Source: an uncultured Eubacterium sp. | GTDB taxonomy: Bacteria > Bacillota > Clostridia > Peptostreptococcales > Anaerovoracaceae | Length of the DNA stretch: 24,283 bases | Direction: 5' to 3' | Assembly (NCBI GenBank): GCA_937966095.1 | Contig: CALCKF010000056.1 | Span: forward strand, 1 to 24,283 | Part shown: one piece after another, positions 14,710 to 22,071 of the stretch | Position numbering within the stretch: the stretch's first letter is position 1 | Layout: every line of letters begins with the position of its first letter | Position numbers and translations under genes: made by a program | The notes under the pieces: model-generated | The model's input: the letters and a program-made list of their open reading frames with translations, nothing else | Told to the model about the DNA's origin: nothing | Database searches by the model: none

Positions 14710-16585
14710 TACCGTAAGGAAAAAAAGAACATACAGGTTTTTATCATTTCTTATAGCGTGTTTCATGCTGCTCTCCGCAGCAGGATATTCAACGGTATAC
14801 GGAGCGGAAAAAAACAGCAAGGAAGAGACTGTATATGTGGTAACAGGTCCTGACGGAAGAGTACAGGAAACCATAGTAAGTGACCATATATATAATGGAA
14901 GCTCGTCTGAAACGATCGATGATATCAGCAGCCTGAGTGATATCGAGAATGTAAAAGGTGATGAAACATTTGAGTGTGACGATAACGGAAAGCTCATATG
15001 GAAAGCAAAGGGGAATGACATATATTATCAGGGAAAGACAAGTGAAGATATCCCTGTGATGATGGCTGTAGAATATTATATTGACGGAAACAGAACAGAC
15101 GGGAAGGATCTTGAAGGAAAAAGCGGTCAGCTGAAGATAAGAATAAAATACAGCAACAGCGGTGAAGTAAATGTAGATGGTAAAAATGTAAGAGTGCCGT
15201 TTGTAGCTATAACAGGGTTTCTTGTAAACGATGACTGCCTGACTGATATTTCAGTGAGCAGCGGTAAAGTCATAGATGACGGCGAAAAGCAGATAGTAGC
15301 CGGGATCGCCGCTCCAGGGCTTGGAGAAAGCGTGGGGATATCTGAAAAAATATCATTTTTAACAGATCAGGTGGAAATAACAGGAACTGCAAAGGATCTT
15401 CATCTGGAAGATATGATGACGATAGTAACAGGAAATGTTTTTGAGGATATGGATATTGACAGTATGATCGGATTTGACATGGACAGTGAGATCGATGAGC
15501 TTGATAATGCTGCCCTGAAGCTGTCACAGAGCACATCCCTGCTTTATGATGGAATACATATGATGAATGAAAAAGCTCCTGAACTTACTGATGGCGTTGC
15601 AGAACTGGATGACGGTGCGATGAAGCTGAATTTAGGGATGAAAAGCTCACTTGAAGGAAGTGCAGAGCTTTCGAAAAAGAGCCTGCAGTTTTCAAAAGCG
15701 CTGAGTGATAATCTGAATGAGATGAAAAAAGGAACCGCAGGAATTTCTCAGGGCAGCATGAAGATATATGAAGGCATGAAAATGCTTAAGTCGGCTGTTG
15801 ACGGGGATGGTACGGCAGAAAATCCCGGACTTAAAAATGCTGCTTACAGTGTAGATTCGGGATTGCAGGAAATGAACTCTGGAATTGAACAGGCAAAAAA
15901 TACAAGTATGGAGAACGTAAGAAAGGCTGAGGATAGAATTAAAGGATTATATGAAACCGGAGCAATAGATAAAGATGCATATGAAGAGATAATGCAATAT
16001 CTCGAAACATCTTTAGCTGCACAGCAGCAGATAAATGTTCCGAAACAGCTGGAAATCGCAGCTTCAGGAATATATGACGGCCTGGTGCGTATATCAGCAA
16101 GTCTTGAGGGAGATGGTACATCTGAGAATCCAGGATTGGTGGCAGGAACAAAGAGCATATATGATGGAGCAGCTTTGCTTGAGGAAGGTCTAAAAAAGGC
16201 TGCAGGTGAAAAAGATTCTCTTACATCCAGTGCTGATAAGCTGGCTTCAGGTATTGCAAACATATCGGAAGGTCAGAAAGCATTGGGCAGCGGAGCCGGA
16301 GAACTTGCTGCAGGAATGGAGCAGTTGAAGGCTTCTTCCGTACAGCTGGCAGATGGCATAGGTAAGCTTGATAGCGGGGCTATGGCTTTAAGCAGTGGAA
16401 TGAAGCAATTTTATCGGCAGGGAATAAAGAAGATAATAGATATATATAACAGCGAGATAAAACCTGCTGCGGGAAATATAGATGCCGTTGTCAAAGCAGG
16501 ACAGCAGTACAGGAATTTTTCAGGGATATCGGATTATATGGACGGTAGTGTAAGATTTATATATAAAACCAAAGTATCGGAGTAA
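14696..16585 (+). CDS. Exported L-x-x-G heptad-repeat protein (YhgE-like), MmpL partner
   Basis: A 629-residue protein with a signal peptide (basic RKKR, a hydrophobic core at about 13-30, likely cleavage after Y-G-A near residue 37). Residues 40-260 look like a beta-rich domain. From about 275 to the end there are many L-x-x-G heptads (for example ELDDGAMKLNLGM and GAGELAAGMEQL), the pattern of the X-X-X-Leu-X-X-Gly repeat in YhgE/Pip proteins, expected to form long coiled helices. Unlike YhgE, no C-terminal membrane helices are seen, so the mature protein should be outside the cell and not anchored by helices. GDGTAENPGL near 370 and GDGTSENPGL near 472 are an internal repeat about 102 residues apart. 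AGGAGG lies 8 nt before ATG, inside the mmpL-like gene. A role as a transport adaptor is inferred. Confidence 0.8.
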   Translation: MKCISTVRKKRTYRFLSFLIACFMLLSAAGYSTVYGAEKNSKEETVYVVTGPDGRVQETIVSDHIYNGSSSETIDDISSLSDIENVKGDETFECDDNGKLIWKAKGNDIYYQGKTSEDIPVMMAVEYYIDGNRTDGKDLEGKSGQLKIRIKYSNSGEVNVDGKNVRVPFVAITGFLVNDDCLTDISVSSGKVIDDGEKQIVAGIAAPGLGESVGISEKISFLTDQVEITGTAKDLHLEDMMTIVTGNVFEDMDIDSMIGFDMDSEIDELDNAALKLSQSTSLLYDGIHMMNEKAPELTDGVAELDDGAMKLNLGMKSSLEGSAELSKKSLQFSKALSDNLNEMKKGTAGISQGSMKIYEGMKMLKSAVDGDGTAENPGLKNAAYSVDSGLQEMNSGIEQAKNTSMENVRKAEDRIKGLYETGAIDKDAYEEIMQYLETSLAAQQQINVPKQLEIAASGIYDGLVRISASLEGDGTSENPGLVAGTKSIYDGAALLEEGLKKAAGEKDSLTSSADKLASGIANISEGQKALGSGAGELAAGMEQLKASSVQLADGIGKLDSGAMALSSGMKQFYRQGIKKIIDIYNSEIKPAAGNIDAVVKAGQQYRNFSGISDYMDGSVRFIYKTKVSE

Positions 16586-16604
16586 CAGAACAACAAAAAT
16601 GATT

Positions 16605-16691
16605 AACGACCTGGAATTTGGAAATAGCATATATATGCTATTTCCATTTTTATTGCATGAAGATGTAGCTGTCTGTTGCAAGCAGGTCGTT
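16605..16691. repeat. Nested inverted repeats (possible three-way junction)
   Basis: AACGACCTG (16605-16613) and CAGGTCGTT (16683-16691) are perfect 9-bp complements. They enclose a perfect 26-bp palindrome (16620-16645) and a second short pair, TTGCA (16653-16657) with TGCAA (16677-16681). The right arm ends exactly one base before the -35 hexamer of the next promoter. No target-site duplication longer than 2 bp is visible. Confidence 0.6.
16620..16650 (+). terminator. Terminator-like palindrome after the MmpL operon
   Basis: GGAAATAGCATA pairs with TATGCTATTTCC (12 bp, 2-nt centre) and is followed by ATTTTTATT. The stem is AT-rich, so termination may be partial. Confidence 0.6.
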
Positions 16692-16720
16692 TTGACAATA
16701 TATTTATATAAATATATAAT
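16692..16720 (+). promoter_or_regulatory. Perfect-consensus promoter of the GPH transporter gene
   Basis: TTGACA (16692-16697), 17 bp, TATAAT (16715-16720): both hexamers and the spacer match the sigma-70/sigma-A consensus exactly. A start near 16727 gives an unusually long leader, about 190 nt. Confidence 0.75.
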
Positions 16721-16915
16721 AAATTAACAAGAAGGTGTAAGCATATTATTGTTTTGATACACTGCTTGGGATTGTACGGCAGTAAAGATTGACGGATATA
16801 TATCATACATATGTTATTTAAAAAATATGAAAAAAGACATATGAATGATATTTCATGAAAACTGTGAACGGACAACTGAGATGGAATTATATTTTGTTGC
16901 TGTCAAAGGAGAAAT

Positions 16916-18361
16916 ATGAGAAGACTGAAAACTAAGACTAAAATATTGTACGGACTTGCAGGTGTGGGAGATTCAGCTCTTTATAATATAATGGGCACAT
17001 TTGCATTGTTTTTTCTTACTACTGTGGCTGGAGTCAATCCTGCGGTGGCAGGAACGATAACAGCGATAGGCTCCGTATGGGATACTGTATGCGGAGCTGT
17101 TATGGGATATGTGTCTGATAATACGGAGAGCAGATTTGGAAAAAGAAAACCGTATCTTTTGGCTGCATCTGTTCCTTTGATGCTGTTTACATCATTGTTT
17201 TTCTTTGATCTCGAGGCGGATGCAGGATTCATGACATTGTATTATGGCATTATAATGATACTGTTCTGGACTTCTTTTTCAATGTTTTTTGTGCCTTATC
17301 TCGCATGGGGAGCGGAGCTTACCACAAATTATGACGAGCGTACAGTTCTCAGAGGATATGTTTCGTTTTTCAATACTGCAGGAGCGGTACTTGGGCTGGT
17401 CGTTCCCAACATGCTTGTTGATTTTATCACAAAATCCGGGTATTCCACCGAAGCAGCATGGCAGACAACAGGGATATTGTGCGGAGCAATATCGGGAGGC
17501 ACTATTCTGATCGGGGCCATAGGCATAAAGGGAAAAAGCGAATATGATGAACGAAACGGAAATATAAACAAGTCCATAGACTGCAGAAAAAAGAATCTGG
17601 AAGCTGTGATGGAGACTGTATTGGGTATTATATCCAATTACATCCAGATACTTCGGCTAAGATCAGTAAGATATATACTGGGGGCGAGCGTGTTCTATCT
17701 TATAGGATATACGATGTTCTGCTCCGACAGGATGTACTTTTTTACATATAATATAGGCCTGTCCGGAAGTATGATAACTGCGTTGATGATGCTCATGACA
17801 TTGATCCCGGTAATATTCATCCCTGTGATATCATTTTTAAACAGATGGATAGATAAGAGAACCACATATATGGCCGGTATGATGATATGTGCTGCAGGTT
17901 TTGTGATATTCGGACTTATCGGCAGTGAGTCGATTGCCGGAGTCTGTATTCTTTCAGTAGTCTACTGCATAGGAAACGGAGCTTACTGGCAGTTGATGCC
18001 TGCCATGATATATGATGTATGCGAGGTGGATCAGCTTATAAATTTAAAAGAAAGATCCGGAATGGTCATATCGCTGCAGTCACTTTCTGAAGCTCTTTCG
18101 TGTGCAGTGGGAATGCAGATAATGGGGCTGATACTAAGTATATCCGGATTTGATGGTGAAGCTTCGGTCCAGAATGAGACCGCGCTGGAATGGATAGGTA
18201 TTTCATTGTCGATACTGCCTGCGATCTTTATGGGATTATCTGCCTTCTGTATTTTTAAATACCCTGTAACTAAGAAAATGTACAATAAGGTTCTGACAGG
18301 ACTCGAAAAAAGAAAAAAGGGTGAAGATATAGATATGGATGAATTCAGGAAGCTGAAATAG
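16916..18361 (+). CDS. GPH/MelB-family sugar:cation symporter (MFS superfamily)
   Basis: A 481-residue, roughly 12-helix membrane protein of the glycoside-pentoside-hexuronide family. The opening KILYGLAGVGDSALYNI, the WD at 55-56 and the loop SRFGKRKPY at 72-80 are diagnostic. W55-D56 aligns with MelB Trp54-Asp55. The positions matching MelB Asp59 and Asp124 appear to be Gly60 and Phe125 (before V126-P127), so the classical Na+ site is incomplete. This comes from hand alignment and needs checking. The substrate cannot be told; no glycosidase or sugar-kinase gene lies beside it. AAAGGAG sits 4 nt before ATG. It is monocistronic, with its own promoter and terminator. Confidence 0.87.
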   Translation: MRRLKTKTKILYGLAGVGDSALYNIMGTFALFFLTTVAGVNPAVAGTITAIGSVWDTVCGAVMGYVSDNTESRFGKRKPYLLAASVPLMLFTSLFFFDLEADAGFMTLYYGIIMILFWTSFSMFFVPYLAWGAELTTNYDERTVLRGYVSFFNTAGAVLGLVVPNMLVDFITKSGYSTEAAWQTTGILCGAISGGTILIGAIGIKGKSEYDERNGNINKSIDCRKKNLEAVMETVLGIISNYIQILRLRSVRYILGASVFYLIGYTMFCSDRMYFFTYNIGLSGSMITALMMLMTLIPVIFIPVISFLNRWIDKRTTYMAGMMICAAGFVIFGLIGSESIAGVCILSVVYCIGNGAYWQLMPAMIYDVCEVDQLINLKERSGMVISLQSLSEALSCAVGMQIMGLILSISGFDGEASVQNETALEWIGISLSILPAIFMGLSAFCIFKYPVTKKMYNKVLTGLEKRKKGEDIDMDEFRKLK

Positions 18362-18404
18362 CCTGATAGTACAGGATCATAATACAATATGGATCAATGA
18401 AGAT

Positions 18405-18445
18405 AAGGTGTAGATCATAATAGGCTGATATGCACCTTGTTTTTT
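18405..18445 (+). terminator. Intrinsic terminator after the GPH transporter gene
   Basis: AAGGTGTAGATCA (18405-18417) pairs with TGATATGCACCTT (18426-18438) with two mismatches and an 8-nt loop, followed by G and six T. Confidence 0.75.
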
Positions 18446-18471
18446 AGGAATTGAACACATAATGCTGCTCA

Positions 18472-18532
18472 TGTACGGAAGGCTCAAATAAATTTTATGA
18501 GTCTGTACACTGGCGGCTTCAGCCGGCAGTGT
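18472..18532. repeat. Two overlapping hairpins upstream of the coaBC promoter
   Basis: Hairpin 1: TGTAC (18472-18476) and GGCTCA (18481-18486) pair with TGAGTC (18498-18503, one G-U) and GTACA (18505-18509). Hairpin 2: ACACTG (18507-18512) and CGGCT (18514-18518) pair with AGCCG (18521-18525) and CAGTGT (18527-18532), with one G-G mismatch and a 2-nt centre. They share 18507-18509, so they cannot both form fully. Hairpin 2 ends two bases before the -35 hexamer. Confidence 0.55.
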
Positions 18533-18534
18533 TC

Positions 18535-18563
18535 TTGACATATAAGGTGTCAGAGTCTATAAT
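18535..18563 (+). promoter_or_regulatory. Perfect-consensus promoter of coaB-coaC-thrC
   Basis: TTGACA (18535-18540), 17 bp, TATAAT (18558-18563), an exact match to the sigma-A consensus. The expected start near 18570 lies downstream of the longest open frame's start, which supports ATG 18601 for coaB. Confidence 0.8.
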
Positions 18564-18600
18564 TCAACCTATGGATTCAAAAGAAAACAGAGGGAAAAGC

Positions 18601-19317
18601 ATGAAGATAATAATCACGGCAGGCGGCACCAGCGAGAGAATCGACGACGTAAGGACGATAACCAATTCATCCACAGGCAGACTTGGATTTGCCATAGGTA
18701 CGGCTTTTGTTGAGAAATATGGTGACAGAATAGAAAAGATATACTATCTGCATGGGGCAAGAGCGGCTTATGTAGAGAATGAAATAGTTGAGCCTGTAAA
18801 GATAGAAGGTGTCATGGATCTTCAGGATAAGCTGACAGAGCTTCTTACAGGAGAAAAAATCGACGCTGTAATACATGCTATGGCGGTAAGCGACTATATG
18901 GTAAATGAAGTGACTACTCTGGATCGGATAAGAGGGATCGAGGATCCTGACAGTAAGGCAGATCTTTCGGGAAACAAGATAAGTTCGGATATAGATGACT
19001 TGGTCATACACATGAAGCGCTCTCCTAAAGTGATAAGCATCATAAAGAAAAACAGCCCCGGTACTGTTCTTGTAGGGTTCAAGCTCCTGAGCGGAGTTCC
19101 CCATGAGGAACTTATAGAAGTGGGATGCCATCTGATGGAGAAAAACCGGTGTGACTTCGTGCTTGCAAATGATCTTAAGGAAATCGGTGCGGATTACCAC
19201 AGAGGATATCTTATTCACAAAGACCACAGCTATGATATAATGGAAAACAATCAGGAAATTGCAGATATGATAGCGAAGAGAGTAATGGAAAAAACCGGCG
19301 AAAGGAGTTTTCGATGA
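18601..19317 (+). CDS. coaB: Phosphopantothenate--cysteine ligase (monofunctional CoaB)
   Basis: A 238-residue cytosolic enzyme that joins 4'-phosphopantothenate and cysteine with a nucleotide triphosphate in coenzyme A synthesis. ITAGGTSERIDDVR at 5-18 and TNSSTGRLG are the nucleotide-binding hallmarks. HAMAVSDYMV corresponds to the family's AAVADY motif, and FVLANDL matches the segment around E. coli Asn210. It lacks the decarboxylase domain of the usual CoaBC fusion and resembles the short streptococcal-type CoaB. The start at 18601 has AGAGGG 6 nt upstream; longer in-frame starts would lie at or before the promoter. Its stop overlaps the coaC start by 4 bp (ATGA), indicating translational coupling. 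Confidence 0.92.
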   Translation: MKIIITAGGTSERIDDVRTITNSSTGRLGFAIGTAFVEKYGDRIEKIYYLHGARAAYVENEIVEPVKIEGVMDLQDKLTELLTGEKIDAVIHAMAVSDYMVNEVTTLDRIRGIEDPDSKADLSGNKISSDIDDLVIHMKRSPKVISIIKKNSPGTVLVGFKLLSGVPHEELIEVGCHLMEKNRCDFVLANDLKEIGADYHRGYLIHKDHSYDIMENNQEIADMIAKRVMEKTGERSFR

Positions 19318-19850
19318 ATATAGTTTTGGGAGTTACGGGCAGTATATCAGCGTACAAGGCGGCTGATATAACAAGCAAGCTGACAAAGGAAGGACATGAT
19401 GTGCATATAATACTTACAGACGGAGGCAGCAGGTTTATTACACCTCTTGCCCTTCAGACGCTCAGCAAAAATAAAGTGCATACTGAATTTTTTGAAGAAG
19501 GAATACCGGATCAGGTAAAGCATATAGATCTGGCGCAGAATGCCGATGTGCTTGTAATAGCCCCTGCCAGCGCCAATATAATAGGTAAGATCGCGTCAGG
19601 CATCGCAGATGATCTCCTGAGTGCGACAGTGGTCGCTGCTGCGACTACGACTCCTGTATATCTGGCCCCTGCTATGAATACCAATATGTATGAGAATCCT
19701 ATAGTACAGGAGAATATAGCAAAGCTGAGAAAACTGGGGTACAGATTCATAGAGCCTAAGGAATCTATGCTTGCATGCGGAGTAGTAGGTAAAGGGGCAC
19801 TTGCGGATGTCGATGAAATAGTTGATATAATCGAAGGGAGCGTTGAATAG
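19314..19850 (+). CDS. coaC: Phosphopantothenoylcysteine decarboxylase (CoaC)
   Basis: A 178-residue HFCD-family flavoprotein that decarboxylates 4'-phosphopantothenoylcysteine to 4'-phosphopantetheine with FMN. Visible are GVTGSISAYKA (N-terminal FMN-binding motif), KHIDLA with the active-site His, PASANIIGKIASGIADDL, PAMNTNMY (the PXMNXXMW substrate motif with Tyr for Trp) and MLACGVVGKGAL (the lid Cys motif). The length suits the stand-alone enzyme. It supplies the second half of the activity that most bacteria carry on one CoaBC chain. AAAGGAG lies 6 nt before ATG. thrC follows with no gap. Confidence 0.94.
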   Translation: MNIVLGVTGSISAYKAADITSKLTKEGHDVHIILTDGGSRFITPLALQTLSKNKVHTEFFEEGIPDQVKHIDLAQNADVLVIAPASANIIGKIASGIADDLLSATVVAAATTTPVYLAPAMNTNMYENPIVQENIAKLRKLGYRFIEPKESMLACGVVGKGALADVDEIVDIIEGSVE

Positions 19851-21329
19851 ATGATAACTTATCAGAGCACCAGAGGAAGCAGAAATACGAAAACCGCGGC
19901 ACAAGCCGTTATAAAGGGCATAGCGGAAGACAGAGGACTTTATGTGCCGGACAGCATACCAAAGCTTCCGTGCAGCTTATCTGAATTTGTCGGAAAATCC
20001 TATAAAGATGTAGCTTATGATATAATAAAGGCATTCTTTACTGATTATACGGACGAAGAAATGCGCAGATGCGTAGAAGGTGCATACGATGATAAATTTG
20101 AAGAAAAAGAAATTGTGCCGGTAAAAGAAGCCGGAGAGGCATATTTTCTTGAACTTTATCATGGCAGGACTGCAGCTTTTAAAGATATGGCTCTTTCCAT
20201 ACTTCCTTATCTTCTGACTACTGCCATGAAAAAGGAAAAGGAAGACAAAAAGATATGTATATTGACGGCAACCTCAGGAGATACGGGAAAGGCTGCACTT
20301 GAGGGATTTGCAGATGTGCCTGATACAGAGATCATAGTGTTTTTCCCCAATCAGGGTGTGAGTCAGGTGCAGAAGAGGCAGATGATAACTCAGGAAGGTG
20401 AAAATACTCATGTGTTTGCGATAGAGGGGAATTTTGATGACGCACAGACAGGTGTAAAGAAGATATTCGATGACACGGATTTTGCCGAAAAGCTGGCAGG
20501 ATACGGCTGCAGGCTTTCATCGGCAAATTCAATAAATATAGGAAGACTCGTTCCTCAGGTTGCATATTATGTGTATGGATATGCCAAGCTGGCTGAAAGA
20601 GGTGTTATAAAATCCGGAGATAAGATCAATATAGTGGTGCCTACCGGCAATTTCGGCAACATATTGGCTGCGTATTATGCCGGTAAAATGGGTATACCTG
20701 TCAACAGGTTCATATGTGCTTCGAATAAAAACAAAGTGCTGACTGATTTCTTCAATACAGGTATCTATGATATCAACCGTGAATTTTATCTTACAAATTC
20801 TCCGTCGATGGATATACTTATATCCAGTAACCTTGAAAGGCTGCTTTATCATCTTTCCGGAAATGACGGAAATGTGATCAGAGATCTTATGGATAAGCTT
20901 GACGGCAGTAAGCGCTATGAGGTGAACGACAGGATAAAAGAAGGAATGAAAGATTTTTACGGCGGATCTGCTACAGTTGAGGATACGAATGAAACTATAG
21001 GCAGTATGTACAGAGAAAACGGATATCTGATAGATACTCATACTGCAGTGGCATACAAAGTCTATAAGGATTATGTAAAAGATACAGGTGATAAAACGCC
21101 TTCATTGATAGCATCAACGGCAAGTGCATATAAGTTTGCTGACAGTGTGGCACGATCCATAGGACTGGGAGAAGAGGAAAACGGCTTTGACTATATTAGA
21201 GCTCTGGCTGAGAAAACGGGAGTAAGAGTGCCCGCAGGGCTTAAAGACCTGGAAAATAAGCCGATAAGGCACAGCGATGTTATATCCGTTGATGAAATGA
21301 CAAGAGCTGTTGAAAACAGCGTAAAATAG
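19851..21329 (+). CDS. thrC: Threonine synthase
   Basis: A 492-residue PLP enzyme converting O-phosphohomoserine to threonine, of the longer fold-type II class. YQSTRGS at the start and DRGLYVPDSIP are class hallmarks. FKDMA with Lys111 is the PLP Schiff-base site, and TSGDTGKAA at 141-149 binds the cofactor phosphate. It starts at the base after the coaC stop; GAAGGGAG lies 10 nt upstream within coaC. No hom or thrB gene is nearby, so threonine synthesis genes are dispersed here. The link to coenzyme A genes is by operon only; no direct metabolic reason is seen. Confidence 0.95.
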   Translation: MITYQSTRGSRNTKTAAQAVIKGIAEDRGLYVPDSIPKLPCSLSEFVGKSYKDVAYDIIKAFFTDYTDEEMRRCVEGAYDDKFEEKEIVPVKEAGEAYFLELYHGRTAAFKDMALSILPYLLTTAMKKEKEDKKICILTATSGDTGKAALEGFADVPDTEIIVFFPNQGVSQVQKRQMITQEGENTHVFAIEGNFDDAQTGVKKIFDDTDFAEKLAGYGCRLSSANSINIGRLVPQVAYYVYGYAKLAERGVIKSGDKINIVVPTGNFGNILAAYYAGKMGIPVNRFICASNKNKVLTDFFNTGIYDINREFYLTNSPSMDILISSNLERLLYHLSGNDGNVIRDLMDKLDGSKRYEVNDRIKEGMKDFYGGSATVEDTNETIGSMYRENGYLIDTHTAVAYKVYKDYVKDTGDKTPSLIASTASAYKFADSVARSIGLGEEENGFDYIRALAEKTGVRVPAGLKDLENKPIRHSDVISVDEMTRAVENSVK

Positions 21330-21377
21330 GGATATATTTGAGATAAAGAATATGTGTATTCATATATGAAGACTGGA

Positions 21378-21422
21378 GGAGACGGATGTGCCGTACAATA
21401 TAACGGAGCACCGTCTCCTTTT
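21378..21422 (+). terminator. Intrinsic terminator of coaB-coaC-thrC
   Basis: GGAGACGG (21378-21385) pairs with CCGTCTCC (21411-21418), with an inner CCGT/ACGG pairing, followed by four T. Confidence 0.8.
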
Positions 21423-21481
21423 AAAATGTTAATTTTATGTAATAAATCATTTCAGAATATGGAAATGCATTATAGAAGGGA

Positions 21482-21520
21482 TATAATAGAAGCGTAGATA
21501 CATTTTATACGAAAGGAGGA
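21482..21520 (+). promoter_or_regulatory. -10 element and ribosome binding site of mgsA
   Basis: TATAAT at 21482-21487 without a clear -35. AAAGGAGGA at 21512-21520 is a very strong Shine-Dalgarno, 6 nt before ATG 21527. Confidence 0.45.
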
Positions 21521-21526
21521 GATATT

Positions 21527-22003
21527 ATGACAAAGAAAAAAATGAAAAAAAAGAAGACCATAGCACTTGTGGCTCATGACCACCAGAAGGAAGATATAGT
21601 GGAATGGTGTATCAGAAACAGGGAAAAGCTTAAAGAACATTCTCTGTGCGGTACCGGCACTACGTCAAAATTAATAGCGGAGGCGACGGGATTGCAGGTC
21701 AGATCTTACAAAAGCGGCCCTCTGGGAGGAGACCAGCAGATAGGAGCACGTATAGCCGAAGGTGAGATTGACATATTGATCTTTTTCTGGGATCCGCTGG
21801 AAGCACAGCCGCATGATCCTGATGTAAAGGCATTGCTGAGGATAGCAGTGGTCTATGATATACCGGTAGCAACCAATAAAGCTACAGCGGATTTTATGAT
21901 GACATCAGTATATATAGATCAGGAATATCAGCATAATGTGCTGGACTTCAGCCCTTCTGTTGAACTTGACGAAAATGAACGAATGCTGATATCAGAAAGA
22001 TAA
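21527..22003 (+). CDS. mgsA: Methylglyoxal synthase
   Basis: A 158-residue cytosolic enzyme that turns dihydroxyacetone phosphate into methylglyoxal and phosphate, a bypass that relieves sugar-phosphate build-up. After a lysine-rich N-terminus, IALVAHDHQK carries H17/D18/H19, GTGTTSKLI binds phosphate, and SGPLGGDQQIGA holds D69, matching the catalytic E. coli Asp71. WDPLEAQPHDPDVKAL holds H96 and D99, matching E. coli His98 and Asp101. The full active site is therefore present. The run of Lys in the first ten residues is unusual compared with E. coli, but such basic leaders are common in clostridial copies. It is a single-gene unit ended by a strong hairpin. Confidence 0.95.
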   Translation: MTKKKMKKKKTIALVAHDHQKEDIVEWCIRNREKLKEHSLCGTGTTSKLIAEATGLQVRSYKSGPLGGDQQIGARIAEGEIDILIFFWDPLEAQPHDPDVKALLRIAVVYDIPVATNKATADFMMTSVYIDQEYQHNVLDFSPSVELDENERMLISER

Positions 22004-22052
22004 AAAATGTCCTGCACGGAGCCTGATAAGATGGCTGTGACGGGACATTTTT
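22003..22052. terminator. Bidirectional terminator between mgsA and the PHP gene
   Basis: AAAAATGTCC (22003-22012) pairs with GGGACATTTTT (22042-22052), with inner CAC/GTG and AGCC/GGCT pairs. It has an A-tract on one side and a T-tract on the other, so it can serve both convergent genes. Its first A overlaps the mgsA stop codon. Confidence 0.88.
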
Positions 22053-22071
22053 ATATTCGTATTTATTAATA

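Larger units (their letters stand above)
16586..16915. other. Gene-free interval of 330 bp with structured DNA and a strong promoter
   Basis: No credible coding frame is seen on either strand. The first part holds a nested inverted-repeat structure (16605-16691) that includes a terminator-like palindrome. The second part holds a near-ideal promoter (16692-16720) and then about 190 nt of leader before the GPH transporter gene. In the leader, small elements such as ATGAA-TTCAT near 16845-16860 could fold, but no known riboswitch class is recognised. Confidence 0.7.

Noticed and set aside
16605..16691. Integron attC site or IS/MITE termini
   Set aside because: The arms do not have the RYYYAAC/GTTRRRY core of attC and there is no target duplication beyond TT. 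A MITE stays possible, so it is kept only as a finding.
16603..16875. Small minus-strand gene in the 16.6-16.9 kb gap
   Set aside because: The frame runs through the palindrome and the consensus promoter, has no ribosome site, and its composition (Ile, Tyr, Cys, His) is not protein-like for this genome.
18529..18600. N-terminal extension of coaB
   Set aside because: It would begin before the -10 box of the only strong promoter and has no homologous residues before MKIIITAGGTS.
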